Shown here: positions 21,029 through 32,233 of the stretch, piece by piece
Numbering within the stretch: the first letter of the stretch is position 1
How the letters are laid out: the number at the start of each line of letters is the position of its first letter
Source of the DNA: Limonium bicolor
Lineage: Eukaryota > Streptophyta > Magnoliopsida > Caryophyllales > Plumbaginaceae
Reading direction: 5' to 3'
Assembly (NCBI GenBank): GCA_023374045.1
Contig: CM041776.1
Span: 320,689,925-320,753,924, forward strand
Length of the DNA: 64,000 bases
Made by a program: the position numbers and the translations under genes
Notes under the pieces: generated by a model
Databases searched by the model: none
What the model was told of the DNA's origin: nothing
Seen by the model: the letters and a program-made list of their open reading frames with translations, nothing else

Positions 21029-24000
21029 CTACAACTACCGAGGGTTGGGTCGCCCTCAGGCAGTAGCATGGGTTAAGGATCTTTTAAAATCCAAAAACCT
21101 AGAGCTTGTTTTTTCTTATGGAGACCCATAGATCCAAGGAGGAAATGGATCAGATTATGAAAAATATAAAAGGGTATGATTATCTTATTGAGCCAAGTGT
21201 AGGTAGGAGTGGTGGACTTGCTCTCTTGTGGAATAAGGATATCAGTATTTCTGGTGTAAATTCCTCAAAACATCACATTTCAGGTGAAGTTGTTCTTCCT
21301 GGTAACATTTGTTTTCATGTCACTGGCTTCTATGGTTGGGCAGATTGGTCTATGAAATATCTGTCTTGGAAACTGTTATCTACTCTGAGAATTCAAGTTT
21401 CTAACCCTTGGGTGGTGGCTGGAGATTTCAACCAGATAATGTGGAATCATGAGAAGACAGGAGGGGAGAAGAGAAAAGACAATCATATGAGTCTTTTCAG
21501 AGAGGTGGTTGAGCAATGTGATCTGATTGATGGTTTCTTTGGAGAAGTTGGTACTTTCACAAATGGGCAGTTAGACTCGAATCACTCTATCAGTAGACTT
21601 GACAGGGTCTTGATTTGTAGGAAAGCTGCAGACAGATTTCCTCTGATTTCAATGGAGCACTTAAAAAGAGCTAACTCAGATCATAATCCTTTATGTCTTA
21701 GGCTGTTTGGGATTCAGAAAAAACCAAAAAGGGTTTTCAGATTTGAGAACAACTGGAGCCAGGAATCTAAGTGCTATAGGATTGTCTCTGATATTTGGGG
21801 CAGAAACCACAATAATTTTGATCAGAAAATCTTAGACAGTCAGAAGGCTCTCTCTAGGTGGAAAGGTTGGTCTTTTGGCAAACTTAAGTGGAAAATAGAG
21901 AAGAAAAAAGAAGAGCTGGCTTCTCTCAATTTAGCAGCTCCCACTTTGGGCAATGCTAACAACATGAAGAGAGTTCTAATGGAGATAGAACTCTTAGCTT
22001 TTAAGGAAGAATCTTGGTGGAAGCAGCGGTCGAGAGTCCACAGGCTTAAGGATGGAGACAGGAACACTAAGTTTTTTCACTCAAAAGCTAATGCTAGGAG
22101 GAGAAGCAATTATATTTTTGGTCTCAAAAATCAGGAGGAGAACATGTGTTATGCTTGGAAGGAAATAGAAGACATAGCTAGAAATCATTTTCAGAATATG
22201 TCTCAGTCTTCTAATCCTAAGATTGATCCTATGTTTGCTGATGCCGTTATAGACAGACTTATTTCAGATAAAATAGAAAGCTTGAAGGTTCCTTACTGTG
22301 CAGAGGAAATTCTCAAAGATTTGAAAGATCTCAGCTCTGATAAGTCTCCTGATCCTGACGGCTTCAATGGCAGGTTTTTTAAAAACTTCTGGAATCTGGT
22401 GGGGAATCAAGTGATAGAGACAGTGCTTCATATCTTGAGAGGTAACAGTCCTTCTGGTTCTTTAAATCATTCTTTTATTGCACTTATTCCTAAACTTAAA
22501 GGAGCAGTCAATATTAGTGATTTTAGGCCTATAGCTCTGTGTAACTTTGTTTACAAATTAGTGACCAAAGTGTTAGCAAACAGAATCAAAGATTATCTTC
22601 CTGGCATTATTTCTTCTAGCCAATCGGGTTTTGTTAAAGGAAGGCTTATAACAGACAATGTTATCATCTCGAGTGAGATTATGCATTTCTTTGCTAAGAG
22701 TCAGGCGGTGAAAAAAGGTGGCTTTGCTCTGAAAATTAACCTTAGTAAGGCCTATGATAGGATGGAATGGAGTTTCATTCTTGAGATTCTGAATGCTATG
22801 GGCTTTCCTGAGGAATGGAGTAAGCCAGTTCTAAATTGCATCTCTTCAGTCAATTGTTCAGTTCTCATCAATGGTTCTCCAGGAAATACTTTCTTTCCTA
22901 CTAGAGGGTTAAGACAAGGAGATCCCTTATCTCATTTCTTATTTATTCTAGCTCAGGAAGCTTTAACAAGTGTGTTAAACATGGCAGACAGTAAAGGGGA
23001 TTTTAAAGGTATCAAAATGTCTAAGGATGGGCCTAGTATTTCTCACCTGTCCTTTGCAGATGACATTTTGTTCTGTGGTGCTAGTTCCATCAGCAACACT
23101 CATTTCCTCAAAAGAACTTTGGATTCTTTTCTCATCTCTTCGGGGCATGTGATTAATGGGGCGAAATCTGAAATAGTTTTTAGCAGGAAACTAGATCATA
23201 GTATCAAAAACAACATCTGTCAGATTCTAGGCTATAAGGAAACTGTCTCTTTCAACAAATACTTGAGTCTGTCGATGAATATGGGGTGGAATAAAAATCA
23301 ATTTTTCAATTACATCATCGATGCTATCAAGAAAAAAGTCTCTAGCTGGAATACTCCTTTGTCTCAGGCTGGTAGAACTATTCTGGTTTCAAGTGTACTG
23401 CAAGCTATCCCTACTTATTCCATGTCTTTGTTTCTTTTGCCAAAAGGAATCACTAAGAAAATCAACTCTATTCTTGCTGGCTTCTGGTGGGGAGGGGGCA
23501 GTAGGAAAAAAGAGTTTACATTGGCTAAAATGGGAGGAATTGTGTAAGTCTAAATCCTCAGGAGGCATGGGCTTCAGATCAGTTTGCTCTTTTAATAGAG
23601 CTATGTTAGCTAAACAACTTTGGAATTCCCTGCAAAATCCAAACTCACTAGTTGCCACCACCTTGAAAGGAATCTATTTTCCTTATACATCCATTCTCCA
23701 GGTGAGAAAAAGCAAAAAAGACAGCCCTATCTGGGCTTCTATTGTCTCCTCTATGAACCTCCTGAACTTAGGAATCAGGAGGAGGATTGGGAATGGGGAA
23801 GATACGAATTTCTGGGATGATCCTTGGATTCCTAGAAATAACAGCTACATATCATACACTAAAACTCCTCATAATGAGCATAATGAGATTGTTTCTAATT
23901 ATTTTAAGCCTAACTCTTCTGATTGGAATGTGAATCTGCTGGATCAGAACTGTTGGCAAATTGATGTTCAAGATATTATCAAAACTCAAATCTATAAGGA

Positions 24001-24079
24001 TGAAAAAGACACTTGGATTTGGCATAATTCCAAGGATGGTCTTTATACGGTAAGCTCAGCCTATGAGTTGGATTCTTAA
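21014..24079 (+). pseudogene. LINE ORF2: endonuclease and reverse transcriptase, broken
   Basis: The ATG at 21014 begins the AP-endonuclease domain (NYRGLGRPQAVAW, METHRSKEEM, GDFNQI, SDHNPLCL). The frame shifts near 21105 and runs on to 23547. RT is recognised by FRPIALCNFVYKLVTKVLANR, SQSGFVKGR, GLRQGDPLS and the active-site box FADD in LSFADDILFCG. Motif A reads LKINLSKAYD, where plant LINE RTs usually have Asp in place of the Asn, so a metal ligand seems lost. After a further shift near 23500 the zf-RVT-like region continues to 24079 (WIWHNSKDGLYTVSSAYEL). The protein would nick DNA and prime cDNA synthesis at the nick. Confidence 0.92.
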
Positions 24080-24436
24080 AAAAATAGAGTTGATCATGCT
24101 TCTGGAAGTTCTAGTAACCTTTCTCTGAAAAAAAGAATCTCAAAACTGAATTGTAGTCCTAAAGTGAAACTGCTTCACTGGAAATTCATGAGGAATATTG
24201 TTCCCTGTGTAGCTAATATGGCTAGAAGAGTAGGAGGCTCCTCTTTTTGTTGTTTTTGTTCCATGACAGACAACATGTTTCATACCTTTTTTTAGTGTGT
24301 TATGGTTCAACACCTTTAGGAAGGTCTGATAAATATGTATGGCTCTTTACCAATAGAGGAATTAGGCCTACAAGATTGGGTGTTTGCTGATGTTGATAAT
24401 TGAACTAATGAAAAATTAGAATCAGTTATTAATACT

Positions 24437-25079
24437 ATGTGGGTTATTTATGACACTAAAAACACAATGAGACACAATGATCATATGTCTTGGCCTGCTC
24501 TAATTGACTACAATATGGCTTTCACCAAGGCATACAAAAAAAACGTAGGAGCTTGTAAGGATAACTCCTTTCTGGTGTATACTTGGACTCCTCCTATGCA
24601 GGGCTTGATTAAAATCAACTGCATGAGCTTTAGGAAAAAAAGGAAACAAGTTGGTGCTAGCTGGTTCTATGAGAAACAAAGACTGCTCCATAACAGTAGC
24701 TTACAACAAGATCATGGGTTTTTCGGTTACTGAAGAAACAGCAGAGATACAAGGTATCACTTATGGGTTGATCTTGGCCCGACAGCAAGGATGGAAAAAA
24801 GTTGAAGTGGACATCAAGAACCAAGAGGTTTTTGATTTTCTGAAGAAGATAACTCAGCAAGGTCCCTCTCAGCTCAATTTTTTAGCTCCGGTTTGGAAGG
24901 ATCTTGCTATAGCAGCTTCTTATATTTTAATTGTTAATATCAGTTTGGACATCTTTGTTTCTAATTTTAATCTTATGCTCATTTCTAGAATGTATAATAG
25001 TTATTTGTGTTTTAAAATTTGGAAAGGGGAAGATATTCCTCTAGGAGTAGTTAGGTCTTGTAATCTTGAAATTATGTGA
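24437..25079 (+). pseudogene. LINE RNase H-like C-terminal remnant
   Basis: Two overlapping frames (24437-24733 and 24651-25079) carry remnants of the plant LINE RNase H domain: TWTPPMQGLIKINCM, the EIQGITYGLILARQQGW helix and VEVDIKNQEVFDFL. The usual first catalytic Asp of a KINVDG-type strand is not recognisable; the frame reads KINCMSF. It sits at the 3' end, just before the short 3' untranslated part and poly(A). Confidence 0.75.
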
Positions 25080-25127
25080 CTAGTGGTATATTTCAATGTA
25101 GGCTATAGGCCATACTTATAAAAAAAA

Positions 25128-25142
25128 AAGTAGTTAGAGTTG
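25128..25142. repeat. Right target-site duplication of the first LINE
   Basis: AAGTAGTTAGAGTTG, identical to 2535-2549 about 22.6 kb away. The leading AA merges with the poly(A) tail, so the duplication may be 13-15 bp. Confidence 0.75.
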
Positions 25143-25564
25143 CAAGTTTGTAACGATAGTTTGGCATATGTATTTTTAGTAATAATTTGTCATCTGTTAA
25201 CAACAACCAATCCATTTTAAACATAGTTGCAGTTTTTTCATGCAATCCTAATTATAACATATGTTGGTGGACTATTATGTGATAGATGATAAAAGTTTTT
25301 CCCCTTCTCCAAGGTGAGAGCTCCTCCTCGTTTTTCTCTCTTTCACTTGCAGCTTGCTTCATTCTTACTTGTTTTCCTCTCCCTCCCGCTCCCTAGTCTT
25401 TCTCGGTTGCGACCTCCAACTTCAACCCCTTGTTTCTTTTGGACGAGAAGGTGACTTTGTCCATCTTTGTAACCCTCTCTTCCTTTCCTTCCTCCCTCGC
25501 GCCCATTTTCTTTCTTCCCCTTTCCCATTTGTCTCAACCGTCTTCACATGCTATAAGTTCTTGT
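25143..25564 (+). other. Gene-free stretch, C/T-rich in its second half
   Basis: No coding sequence is seen. From about 25300 to 25530 the plus strand is strongly pyrimidine-rich (runs of TTTCCTCTCCCTCCC type). It directly precedes the DUF4283 remnant, so it could be that gene's or LINE's 5' leader. Confidence 0.45.
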
Positions 25565-25900
25565 TGATATGGCATCATCCTCCCAATGAAAGCCGGTGGA
25601 AGAGCTTGCATTAAAGTACGAAGAGATTTCCCTTACGAAGGATGAGGACGTCACCCTATCAATTGAGGGTCAAATGGATCACAACTTAGCCCCCTCTTTC
25701 GACTGTTGCTTGGTGAGCAAGCTCTTTACAACAAGGGGTGCGGATGATCGTGCAATGGAGAGCACCCTAGCTAAAGTGTGGCAGTTGAACGGTGAACTCA
25801 AAATACGCCTAGCAAGCGGTAATTTATTCATCATGGAGTTCAAACAGCTTAATATGGTGCATATAGTATTGGAACGAGGGCCCTGGTCTTTCAATGGCGC

Positions 25901-26156
25901 CAGGCCCGGCTCGAGGGCAGTGTAAAGAGACCTATGGAACAGGACCCCCTTTATTTGGGGGCCCAATTTTATTTACTCTCTTTAGAGTTTGTCATGAGAA
26001 TGTTATAAAATGTCCAAATTTTTTTATATAAAATGTTATAAGGGGTCTCATTTTACATACTTTAATTTAGTAATATTTTATCTTGAATTAATTAATTCTA
26101 TAAGGGAGACATTTAGATTTTAGCACGGGGCCCCGAAAATCATCGAGACGGCCCTG
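25901..26156. mobile_element. hAT-type MITE (256 bp)
   Basis: The ends form an imperfect terminal inverted repeat, CAGGCCCGGCTCGA and the complement of TCGAGACGGCCCTG. It is flanked by the 8-bp duplication AATGGCGC / GATGGCGC (one mismatch). The CAGGGCCG-type ends and 8-bp duplication are typical of non-autonomous hAT elements. It has no coding capacity. Confidence 0.85.
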
Positions 26157-26288
26157 GATGGCGCACCCTTGATCCTCCAGCAGATAGATAGGACAAAGGC
26201 CTCGTTGGAGCATTGAATTTAGCTGCTTCCCTATCAGAATCAGGATCCACGATGCTCCCCTTCTTCTCCTGTAGAATTTAGAGGATCG

Positions 26289-26528
26289 TGATAGGGGAGA
26301 AAGAGAAGTACGATGAATAAACCTCTCTTATTGATAGATGTCTTGAAGAGTACGGTACAGTGTGTGAAAAGGAGTTGCAACAGTTTAACAGAACTAAGAC
26401 CTTTTATAGAGAATGACTAGTTAACTAAACAGACTAGCTAACTAGAATGGGACCACTTAAACAACAAAATAACAGGAGAAGGTTGTAGAACAATCTACAA
26501 CTAATTACATCTTATTATCTCCATAACA
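26289..26528 (-). repeat. Probable copia solo LTR (240 bp)
   Basis: In minus orientation it runs TGTTATGGAGATAATAAGATG-like (20-odd bases) to CCCCTATCA, with canonical TG...CA ends and an AATAAGAGAGG stretch near its 3' end. It interrupts the DUF4283 fragment. Flanking pentamers (GATCG and AGAAC) do not match, so the borders may be off by a few bases. Confidence 0.5.
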
Positions 26529-26595
26529 AGAACTATGCTCGCAACCATGGTAACCGGTCTGGCACCTTCATAGAATTTGAAGGAAATGACTTCGT

Positions 26596-28740
26596 GTAAC
26601 ACCCCTACTCTTAATCTCGTATTATCGACAGTCGTAGCATAATTAAAAATATGTGTCACTGTGGAAAATAAAAGTCAATCATTCTAACTCGGGTGCTACC
26701 GCCAATGAAGCGTCCAAACCACTTAACTCATAACCACTGTGATGACCGAGATAGAAACCAACATATATAAACTAAATCCATGGCCGAAGTATAATACTCT
26801 CTCTGTTAATTTTTATATGTCTTTCTAGCTCTTTTGGTTTGTTAAGATTTAGTTGTCATTTTAGATTTTCAAGACAAACTTTATTGTTTTTTCCACCATT
26901 ACCCCTATTAATAACAACAACTCCCAAGGAAAAAGATAGTTTGCCACCTTACACACATTTATTAAAAAGAAAAAGTAAGGTTAGATGAGTCCTTTTACCT
27001 CATTTCTTAATTCTTGTGCATAAAGCCAGAAAGACATTTAAAAATTAATGGAGGGAGTACTAAGTTCGTAACAAGTGAGCATCTATGAAATCGCAAAACA
27101 CATACAACCGTAGTGTATAATACAAACCATAATCCAAAAATGCGATAATGCAATCTACTAAAGACTACCCAAAAGTCCCGCACTCCGGCTTCAACTCCCG
27201 ATCATACTCCTATAATATGTTTGCCACAGTGGGCTCAGCACAAACCGTTGAATATGCTAAAGTGTAATCCTATAATCCTTTAGATTCCTTAAGTCAATTA
27301 GCCATCTTAACATGAAGTTATTTACATGCTATTCCGTTTTGCAAGTATATATCAAAACTGTAAATACTGTAATTAAACACTCAGCAATCATCCAATACAA
27401 CAACATCATTCACAAATAGCTTACACACGTTATTGAACAATAAACAAGTAAATACGATAATGAAACAAGTGTCGTTGTCTTGTGAACGGTTCTCATTACT
27501 CGGCTTTCGAGGCTCATTGTTCGTTATCCAAGTTTACAAGGAATATTGAAGTCTTGCACTACGGTATATCTGATGCTCGTATTCTCATTCATTTTTACAA
27601 TTACTAGTATCTTATGGTGGGTGTCATGTTAGGACAATCCCTTTATAATTCATAATGTTTATTTTATTTGGACAGTCGTCCTAGGTGCATCAATAGCGGT
27701 GCCTTCTAGCCAACGATCCGAAGATCTCTGGACCTCCTCTCTGCCTAATAAAGATGTCCCATGTGGCCATAGCCGTGTACCAACAACAGTACCTTCTGAC
27801 CAACGATCATATTTGGCTCGTCAGATTTCCTCAACGAGTGGACCCTAAATCTGGAAGTCCTCTCTAAGTGATCACTTTACGCAACTAATTAGTCCGTAGA
27901 CTGCCCTGGGTTTTCCCCCTCATATACCAATTCTCCATCATGTGATTAAGTAACTTTAATCAATTTACCTAAGATCTACTCATAGGTTATAGAGAATACA
28001 TTATATTATAGTTGCCATCAAGGTCTTACTCATTCACCTAGAAGTCGTCTAGGTCATATTCATGTTCAAGTACAATGCTCTAGAGATTGGTATTACCGAA
28101 TCTCTTTCCTAAGTCTTTTACTTAGGTTGATTATGAATATTATGATATTTCATTGAATTTTAATAAGTAATGATTTTCCTAATCTTGCTCATGACTTAAG
28201 TCGAATAACCGTCGATATCACTTAAGTCCGAAAGACGTTCGCGCACAATTAATAATGTGATGTATCGAGCAATTAAATCATATAATCATATATATATATC
28301 ACACATATCGCTCTTATTAGATAAACAAACATATCTGAACCCAAGGAAACCCTCAGGACGTTCAGACCACACAATAACACATCGTACACCCGATGGTGAG
28401 AGATAGTAGATGTCCGGCCCCATGATCGTCCTCCACGCACTAAGATCTGGAATATATATAACACTATGTATTAAGTCCCTATGATCTCAACTTAACTCGG
28501 TATTCCCGAATAGACGCTAATCCCCCCCGGTAAATAACCCCTTTAAACAGTTGGTTATTATTACTCGGGTTTTCGAATGTGCTCGGGATTAGTTAATCAT
28601 CGTATAATTATGTTATAAATAATTTGTAGTATTAATTCACTACTTAGGATTTTAATCCAAATAACCTATCTCATTTATTCCTAGGCCTATTATAGATATA
28701 TACAACAATATAGTTTGTTACTGTATGTTACAATTGACCT
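26596..28740 (-). repeat. Diverged gypsy (Tekay-like) LTR, truncated or solo
   Basis: It starts TGTAACACCCCTAC on the plus strand, as the Tekay LTR does. It shares blocks in the same order, such as the GGTTATTATTACTCGGGTTTTCG-like segment around 28550 (compare 15500-15540) and the AT-rich tail. It is interrupted by a Stowaway at 26797. The other LTR end (GGGGTATTTCA type) is not found, so the right border is approximate. Confidence 0.6.
26797..27057. mobile_element. Stowaway MITE (261 bp)
   Basis: Terminal inverted repeats CTCTCTCTGTTAATTTTTAT and the complement of TTAAAAATTAATGGAGGGAG, flanked by TA on both sides (26795-26796 and 27058-27059). The CTCCCTCCGT-like ends and TA duplication define Stowaway, the Tc1/mariner-derived MITE of plants. 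It is inserted in the gypsy LTR-like sequence. Confidence 0.92.
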
Positions 28741-28778
28741 TATAATATTATACTCTTTAAGTTCTCACTTAACTTATG

Positions 28779-29026
28779 AGTTACTTTTGCTACTTACTTT
28801 TCAAAAAAATATTTAATAATTTGTGTTGTATTTTTGAATTAAACATATATATTAAGTGATATTATAAAAAAATTATTATATACTATATGCAAGCTAAATA
28901 ATTTGACAAAAAAACAATAGTTATAAGTATAATAGTCTAACATTTTTTATAATATTATTTTATATATTTTAATTCAAAACAAAAATTATTAAACATATTT
29001 TTAAAAAGTAAGTAGCAAAATTAACT
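28779..29026. repeat. Foldback/MITE-like inverted repeat
   Basis: The left arm starting AGTTACTTTTGCTACTTACT and the right arm ending AGTAAGTAGCAAAATTAACT are near-perfect inverted copies over about 60 bp. They are separated by an AT-rich centre. The RNA or DNA strand would form a long hairpin. No coding capacity and no clear target duplication. Confidence 0.75.
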
Positions 29027-29160
29027 TTCTCATATATGGATTGAAATTAAAAAAATATAAATACCTTATATATGAACGTTTTAGTTTTAGACTTTTAGTA
29101 CATCATATTGCTAGTGTACGTTATGCACACACATTTATTATAAACATACAATTTTATGTA

Positions 29161-29253
29161 TTTACAGGGTTCACGAAGCTGCTAGCGTTACCGGCGGCCA
29201 TGGCAAGCGTAGCATACTCCAGCAGGGGAGAGCCGGAGAAGAATTATATATGA
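29161..29253 (+). other. GC-rich exon-like island, unrecognised
   Basis: A short frame reading FTKLLALPAAMASVAYSS and ending at a TGA follows TATTTACAG, which resembles a splice acceptor. It is sharply more GC-rich than the AT-rich surroundings. I do not recognise the protein. It could be a captured exon fragment or chance. Confidence 0.25.
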
Positions 29254-29289
29254 TCATATGTGTTATGATAAATACCCCTATCATACAAT

Positions 29290-30318
29290 CAGGGGCGGAG
29301 CCAGAAATTAATTGTTAGGGGGGTCAAAAAATATGTTAATAAATATTATTTTTAGCTATATATATTAATGCTATGTAACAAAATGTTCAACTATTTAAAT
29401 ATACATTTTGTTTTATATGTAAACTATGTAAATTGTCTAAGATATTCAGTATCATAGAATGAATAGTACATTAAGAAATAAAAAATCACTATTATATAAC
29501 ATAAATGTCAAAGAACAACGAAGTAAACCATTAAATGATGGTACTAATAACTTAGCAAGGCTTCAAAACATATACACTAATCCAAGAAAAGTACTTCATC
29601 TTGTTTAAATATAGATTTTTTTTAGCTGTTGACATTTTCACTCTTACTTTTTTGCATTATAAGTTGATATATATTAAAAGGTAGAATGTGATAGAAAAGA
29701 CAAGGGGTAGAGATGGAAATTATAGGATTTAAACATGCTTATCATTTTTAAAATAATGAAAAGATCTATCTATTGAGAATAGAATGGAGTAATAAACACC
29801 TTAAAAAATATAGCATATTCTAAAAATGGCTCTCTAATTAATTGATAAGAAATTTAGTATATTTTTCAAATTAGTAAACAAGTATTTATGGTAATGATCA
29901 AATTATTAAGGAGTCAAGTGGAAACAATGAAAATAAGTTACTAATATACTGTAAAAATTTGTATTTAAAAAAATCAGAAATACAATCATCAAGGAGATAG
30001 CCCAAAAAGAATTTTGTAAATGAAATCAACCATTGATATGAAAGTCCTTAAACAATCTACTCGGTAAGGTAATTAGAATAAACCAAAAATTTAGGATTTA
30101 CATTTAGTAAGGTGGCAAACAACATAAAATATGATGAGTATTTACCGTTATGATGATATTGACACCTAATCTATTTATTTTACATGATACTTTTTTTATT
30201 ATCTAAAATGTCATTATTTATTGTCATTCACATGAGTAATCTAACATATATAGTTTCAATTTTTTTGTCAAAAGGTTGGGGGGAAGCCCCCCTAATGTAA
30301 CATGTAGCTCCGCCACTG
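29290..30318. mobile_element. Non-autonomous hAT element (about 1.03 kb)
   Basis: Ends CAGGGGCGGAGC and the complement of GCTCCGCCACTG form terminal inverted repeats. The 8-bp flanks CATACAAT (29282-29289) and CATACAAC (30319-30326) form a target duplication with one mismatch. Sub-terminal GGGGGGTC / CCCCCC runs extend the symmetry. The interior is AT-rich with no transposase frame. The CAGGGGCGGAGCC end is common in plant hAT families. Confidence 0.88.
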
Positions 30319-30326
30319 CATACAAC

Positions 30327-32196
30327 CAGTTTATGTAAACTTTTGAACAATCTTCATAATTAATTTGAACAACCATCATATAAAGTCGAATAACTTTCAT
30401 AATGGCATATGTAACTTTTACATCAGTATGAATAATCAATACAAAAACTTGAACAACACTTGAAGTTAAAATGAACGGTTGTACGATGTTCACGTATAAC
30501 CGGTTGTATAATAGAATTTGTCGATAAATACAGGGGATTCAGTCTCGCTCCTCTGTGTGTAGAGTGGAGGTCCATCCACCACCTGTAAGCTAGCGAGTCT
30601 GATCCAGTCCTAGCTAGGTTTATTGTCACTTTTATGTTGTCAATCTGTACGTTCTCTCCTGTATGCAAAGCAGTTTGATCCATCCTATACAATTTTAGTA
30701 CAATGTTCACCTGCACTGATAGAGCCAAAATGAACTGAAGTAGAAAAATCAAAGAATCCATTATTAACTACTCCGCTAACAATTAAATGATAAATTAAAT
30801 TGTTTATTGTAGGTCCTCATGAATTTTATCTTATTTTTATATAGTTATTAGTTTTGATGTTACAAAGACATTAACGAATATGGGTTAAGCCGATCCTATT
30901 TTATAATATATTTGTTGACCATTTGTTCTATCTACTGTTTGAAACTAGAGCGCAGCTGAAATGCTGCAGTGCTAATACGCACTAGTACCGCTGAGTGAAA
31001 TATGAAGAGTAGAGATTATGTAGGCACGTAAATATAGTAGTGATGCACGTGAATATGAAGAGCTGTGATCTATGTGAATATAAAATCTTCATAATATGTG
31101 ATGTGTTATTTTTCTTTTCTCTTTGTCGCATCAATTATACATAAAGTTATGTATATTAATCAATCTATTTTTATTTTTTACTCTTCTTTATAATTACAAT
31201 TTAATGTATATATATTATGTTCTATTTTAATAATATGATAAATTTAAATTGAATCATATATAAACTTATATAAATAATTGGATATTCATAATAATAGGTC
31301 TTACTTTCTAAATTCTAGAACTATTTTATTTTACAAGATTTATAATAATGTACAATATAAATTCTTGACAGTAAAATACATTGAATCTTCAATACATCTG
31401 CTATGTTTGAAAAAATACTCTGTATTATAATATCATGAACTTTAGCGCACTATAACAGAATTATATTTTAATTTTATGATATTTATTTCAGAAATCTATT
31501 ATTGATTTTGTACAGTGTACACACACTAAATCAATATTATTCAAACAAACAAAATTAAAAAGTGTAATGTTGTATTGACTAAACATATCAGCTTTATTCT
31601 ACTTTGTCATCCTATCCAAGATTTTCACACCAAAATTGTTTCTCTTATCAAATTTGTTGCCAAATCAATGTTTATTTTGTCACTTGCTAATCAACACGGT
31701 TCAAAATTTGGTTTTGGCTCTTCAGCAATATCAATCTGTAGGTTGTTATTTGATTCAAGTGATACTAAGGATGATTTTACACTACAACTTTTGAGAACAA
31801 GCTTATACTAGTTGCTCTCATCTAAAATATTGTCTTTTCTCTGATACAAAACAAGTAGAACCATATCAGTTTCATTGTTAATTTTGTTTCTAGGATTGTA
31901 CTCTTCTACTCGAACCAGAAGTGTTCGATAAAGTGCCTTTTGACTTTGAGCTTATAATACATAAGTCTTAGCTGTTATTGTTCTCGTGATCTTCTTTCTC
32001 AAAGACGCTTCATGGAACTGCATAACTTATTGAATTTCTCATATATTTCTTGATATGAGACATGGTAGATAAATATTTAAAACCAATTCCTCTATTGTGG
32101 ATTTAGTTGTTATAGTTCTTGGCGAAGAACGAAACTTCAACTAGTTCTATTACAAAAAAACAAATACTAGTTGTGTATCTAATGAAGCCCGTTCCC
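30327..32196. other. AT-rich intergenic stretch, nothing recognised
   Basis: I see no conserved protein, RNA gene or clear element borders. A 78-codon ORF at 31575-31811 shows no known motif. Around 30330-30540 motifs such as TTGAACAA and CATACAACC recur in both orientations, which hints at a foldback element. Confidence 0.5.
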
Positions 32197-32233
32197 AACC
32201 CATCCACATTTTTTTTTATGAAACTGGGATCAT

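Larger units (their letters stand above)
18829..25129 (+). mobile_element. L1-like LINE, degenerate, with poly(A) tail and 15-bp target duplication
   Basis: A non-LTR retrotransposon with 5' leader, ORF1 (DUF4283 and zinc knuckle), ORF2 (endonuclease, RT, zf-RVT-like region), an RNase H-like remnant and a terminal run of ten A (25120-25129). The right target duplication is 25128-25142 and the left is at 2535-2549, so the LINE's true 5' end lies at or just right of 2550 and was cut by the Tekay element. Segment 18829-19431 is leader sequence without a recognisable protein. Confidence 0.92.
25565..26595 (+). pseudogene. DUF4283 (LINE ORF1-like) fragment split by two insertions
   Basis: The frame at 25596-25900 reads a DUF4283-type domain (STLAKVWQLNGELKIRLAS, FIMEFKQLN, LERGPWSFNGA). 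It is interrupted by a hAT MITE (25901-26156), resumes with PLILQQIDRTKASLEH at about 26166, and is interrupted again by a 240-bp LTR-like sequence. It then shows a last piece reading GNRSGTFIEFEGND before the gypsy LTR at 26596. The order and motifs match the ORF1 of plant LINEs or the related zinc-knuckle proteins of plant genomes. No zinc knuckle or ORF2 follows, so whether this was a LINE or a domesticated gene is open. Confidence 0.7.

Noticed and set aside
29290..30318. Search for a hAT transposase in the 1-kb element
   Set aside because: No BED finger or hAT C-terminal dimerisation motif in any frame; it is non-autonomous.
31575..31811. 78-codon ORF as a small gene
   Set aside because: No motif, no codon bias distinct from the AT-rich surroundings, no promoter signal seen.
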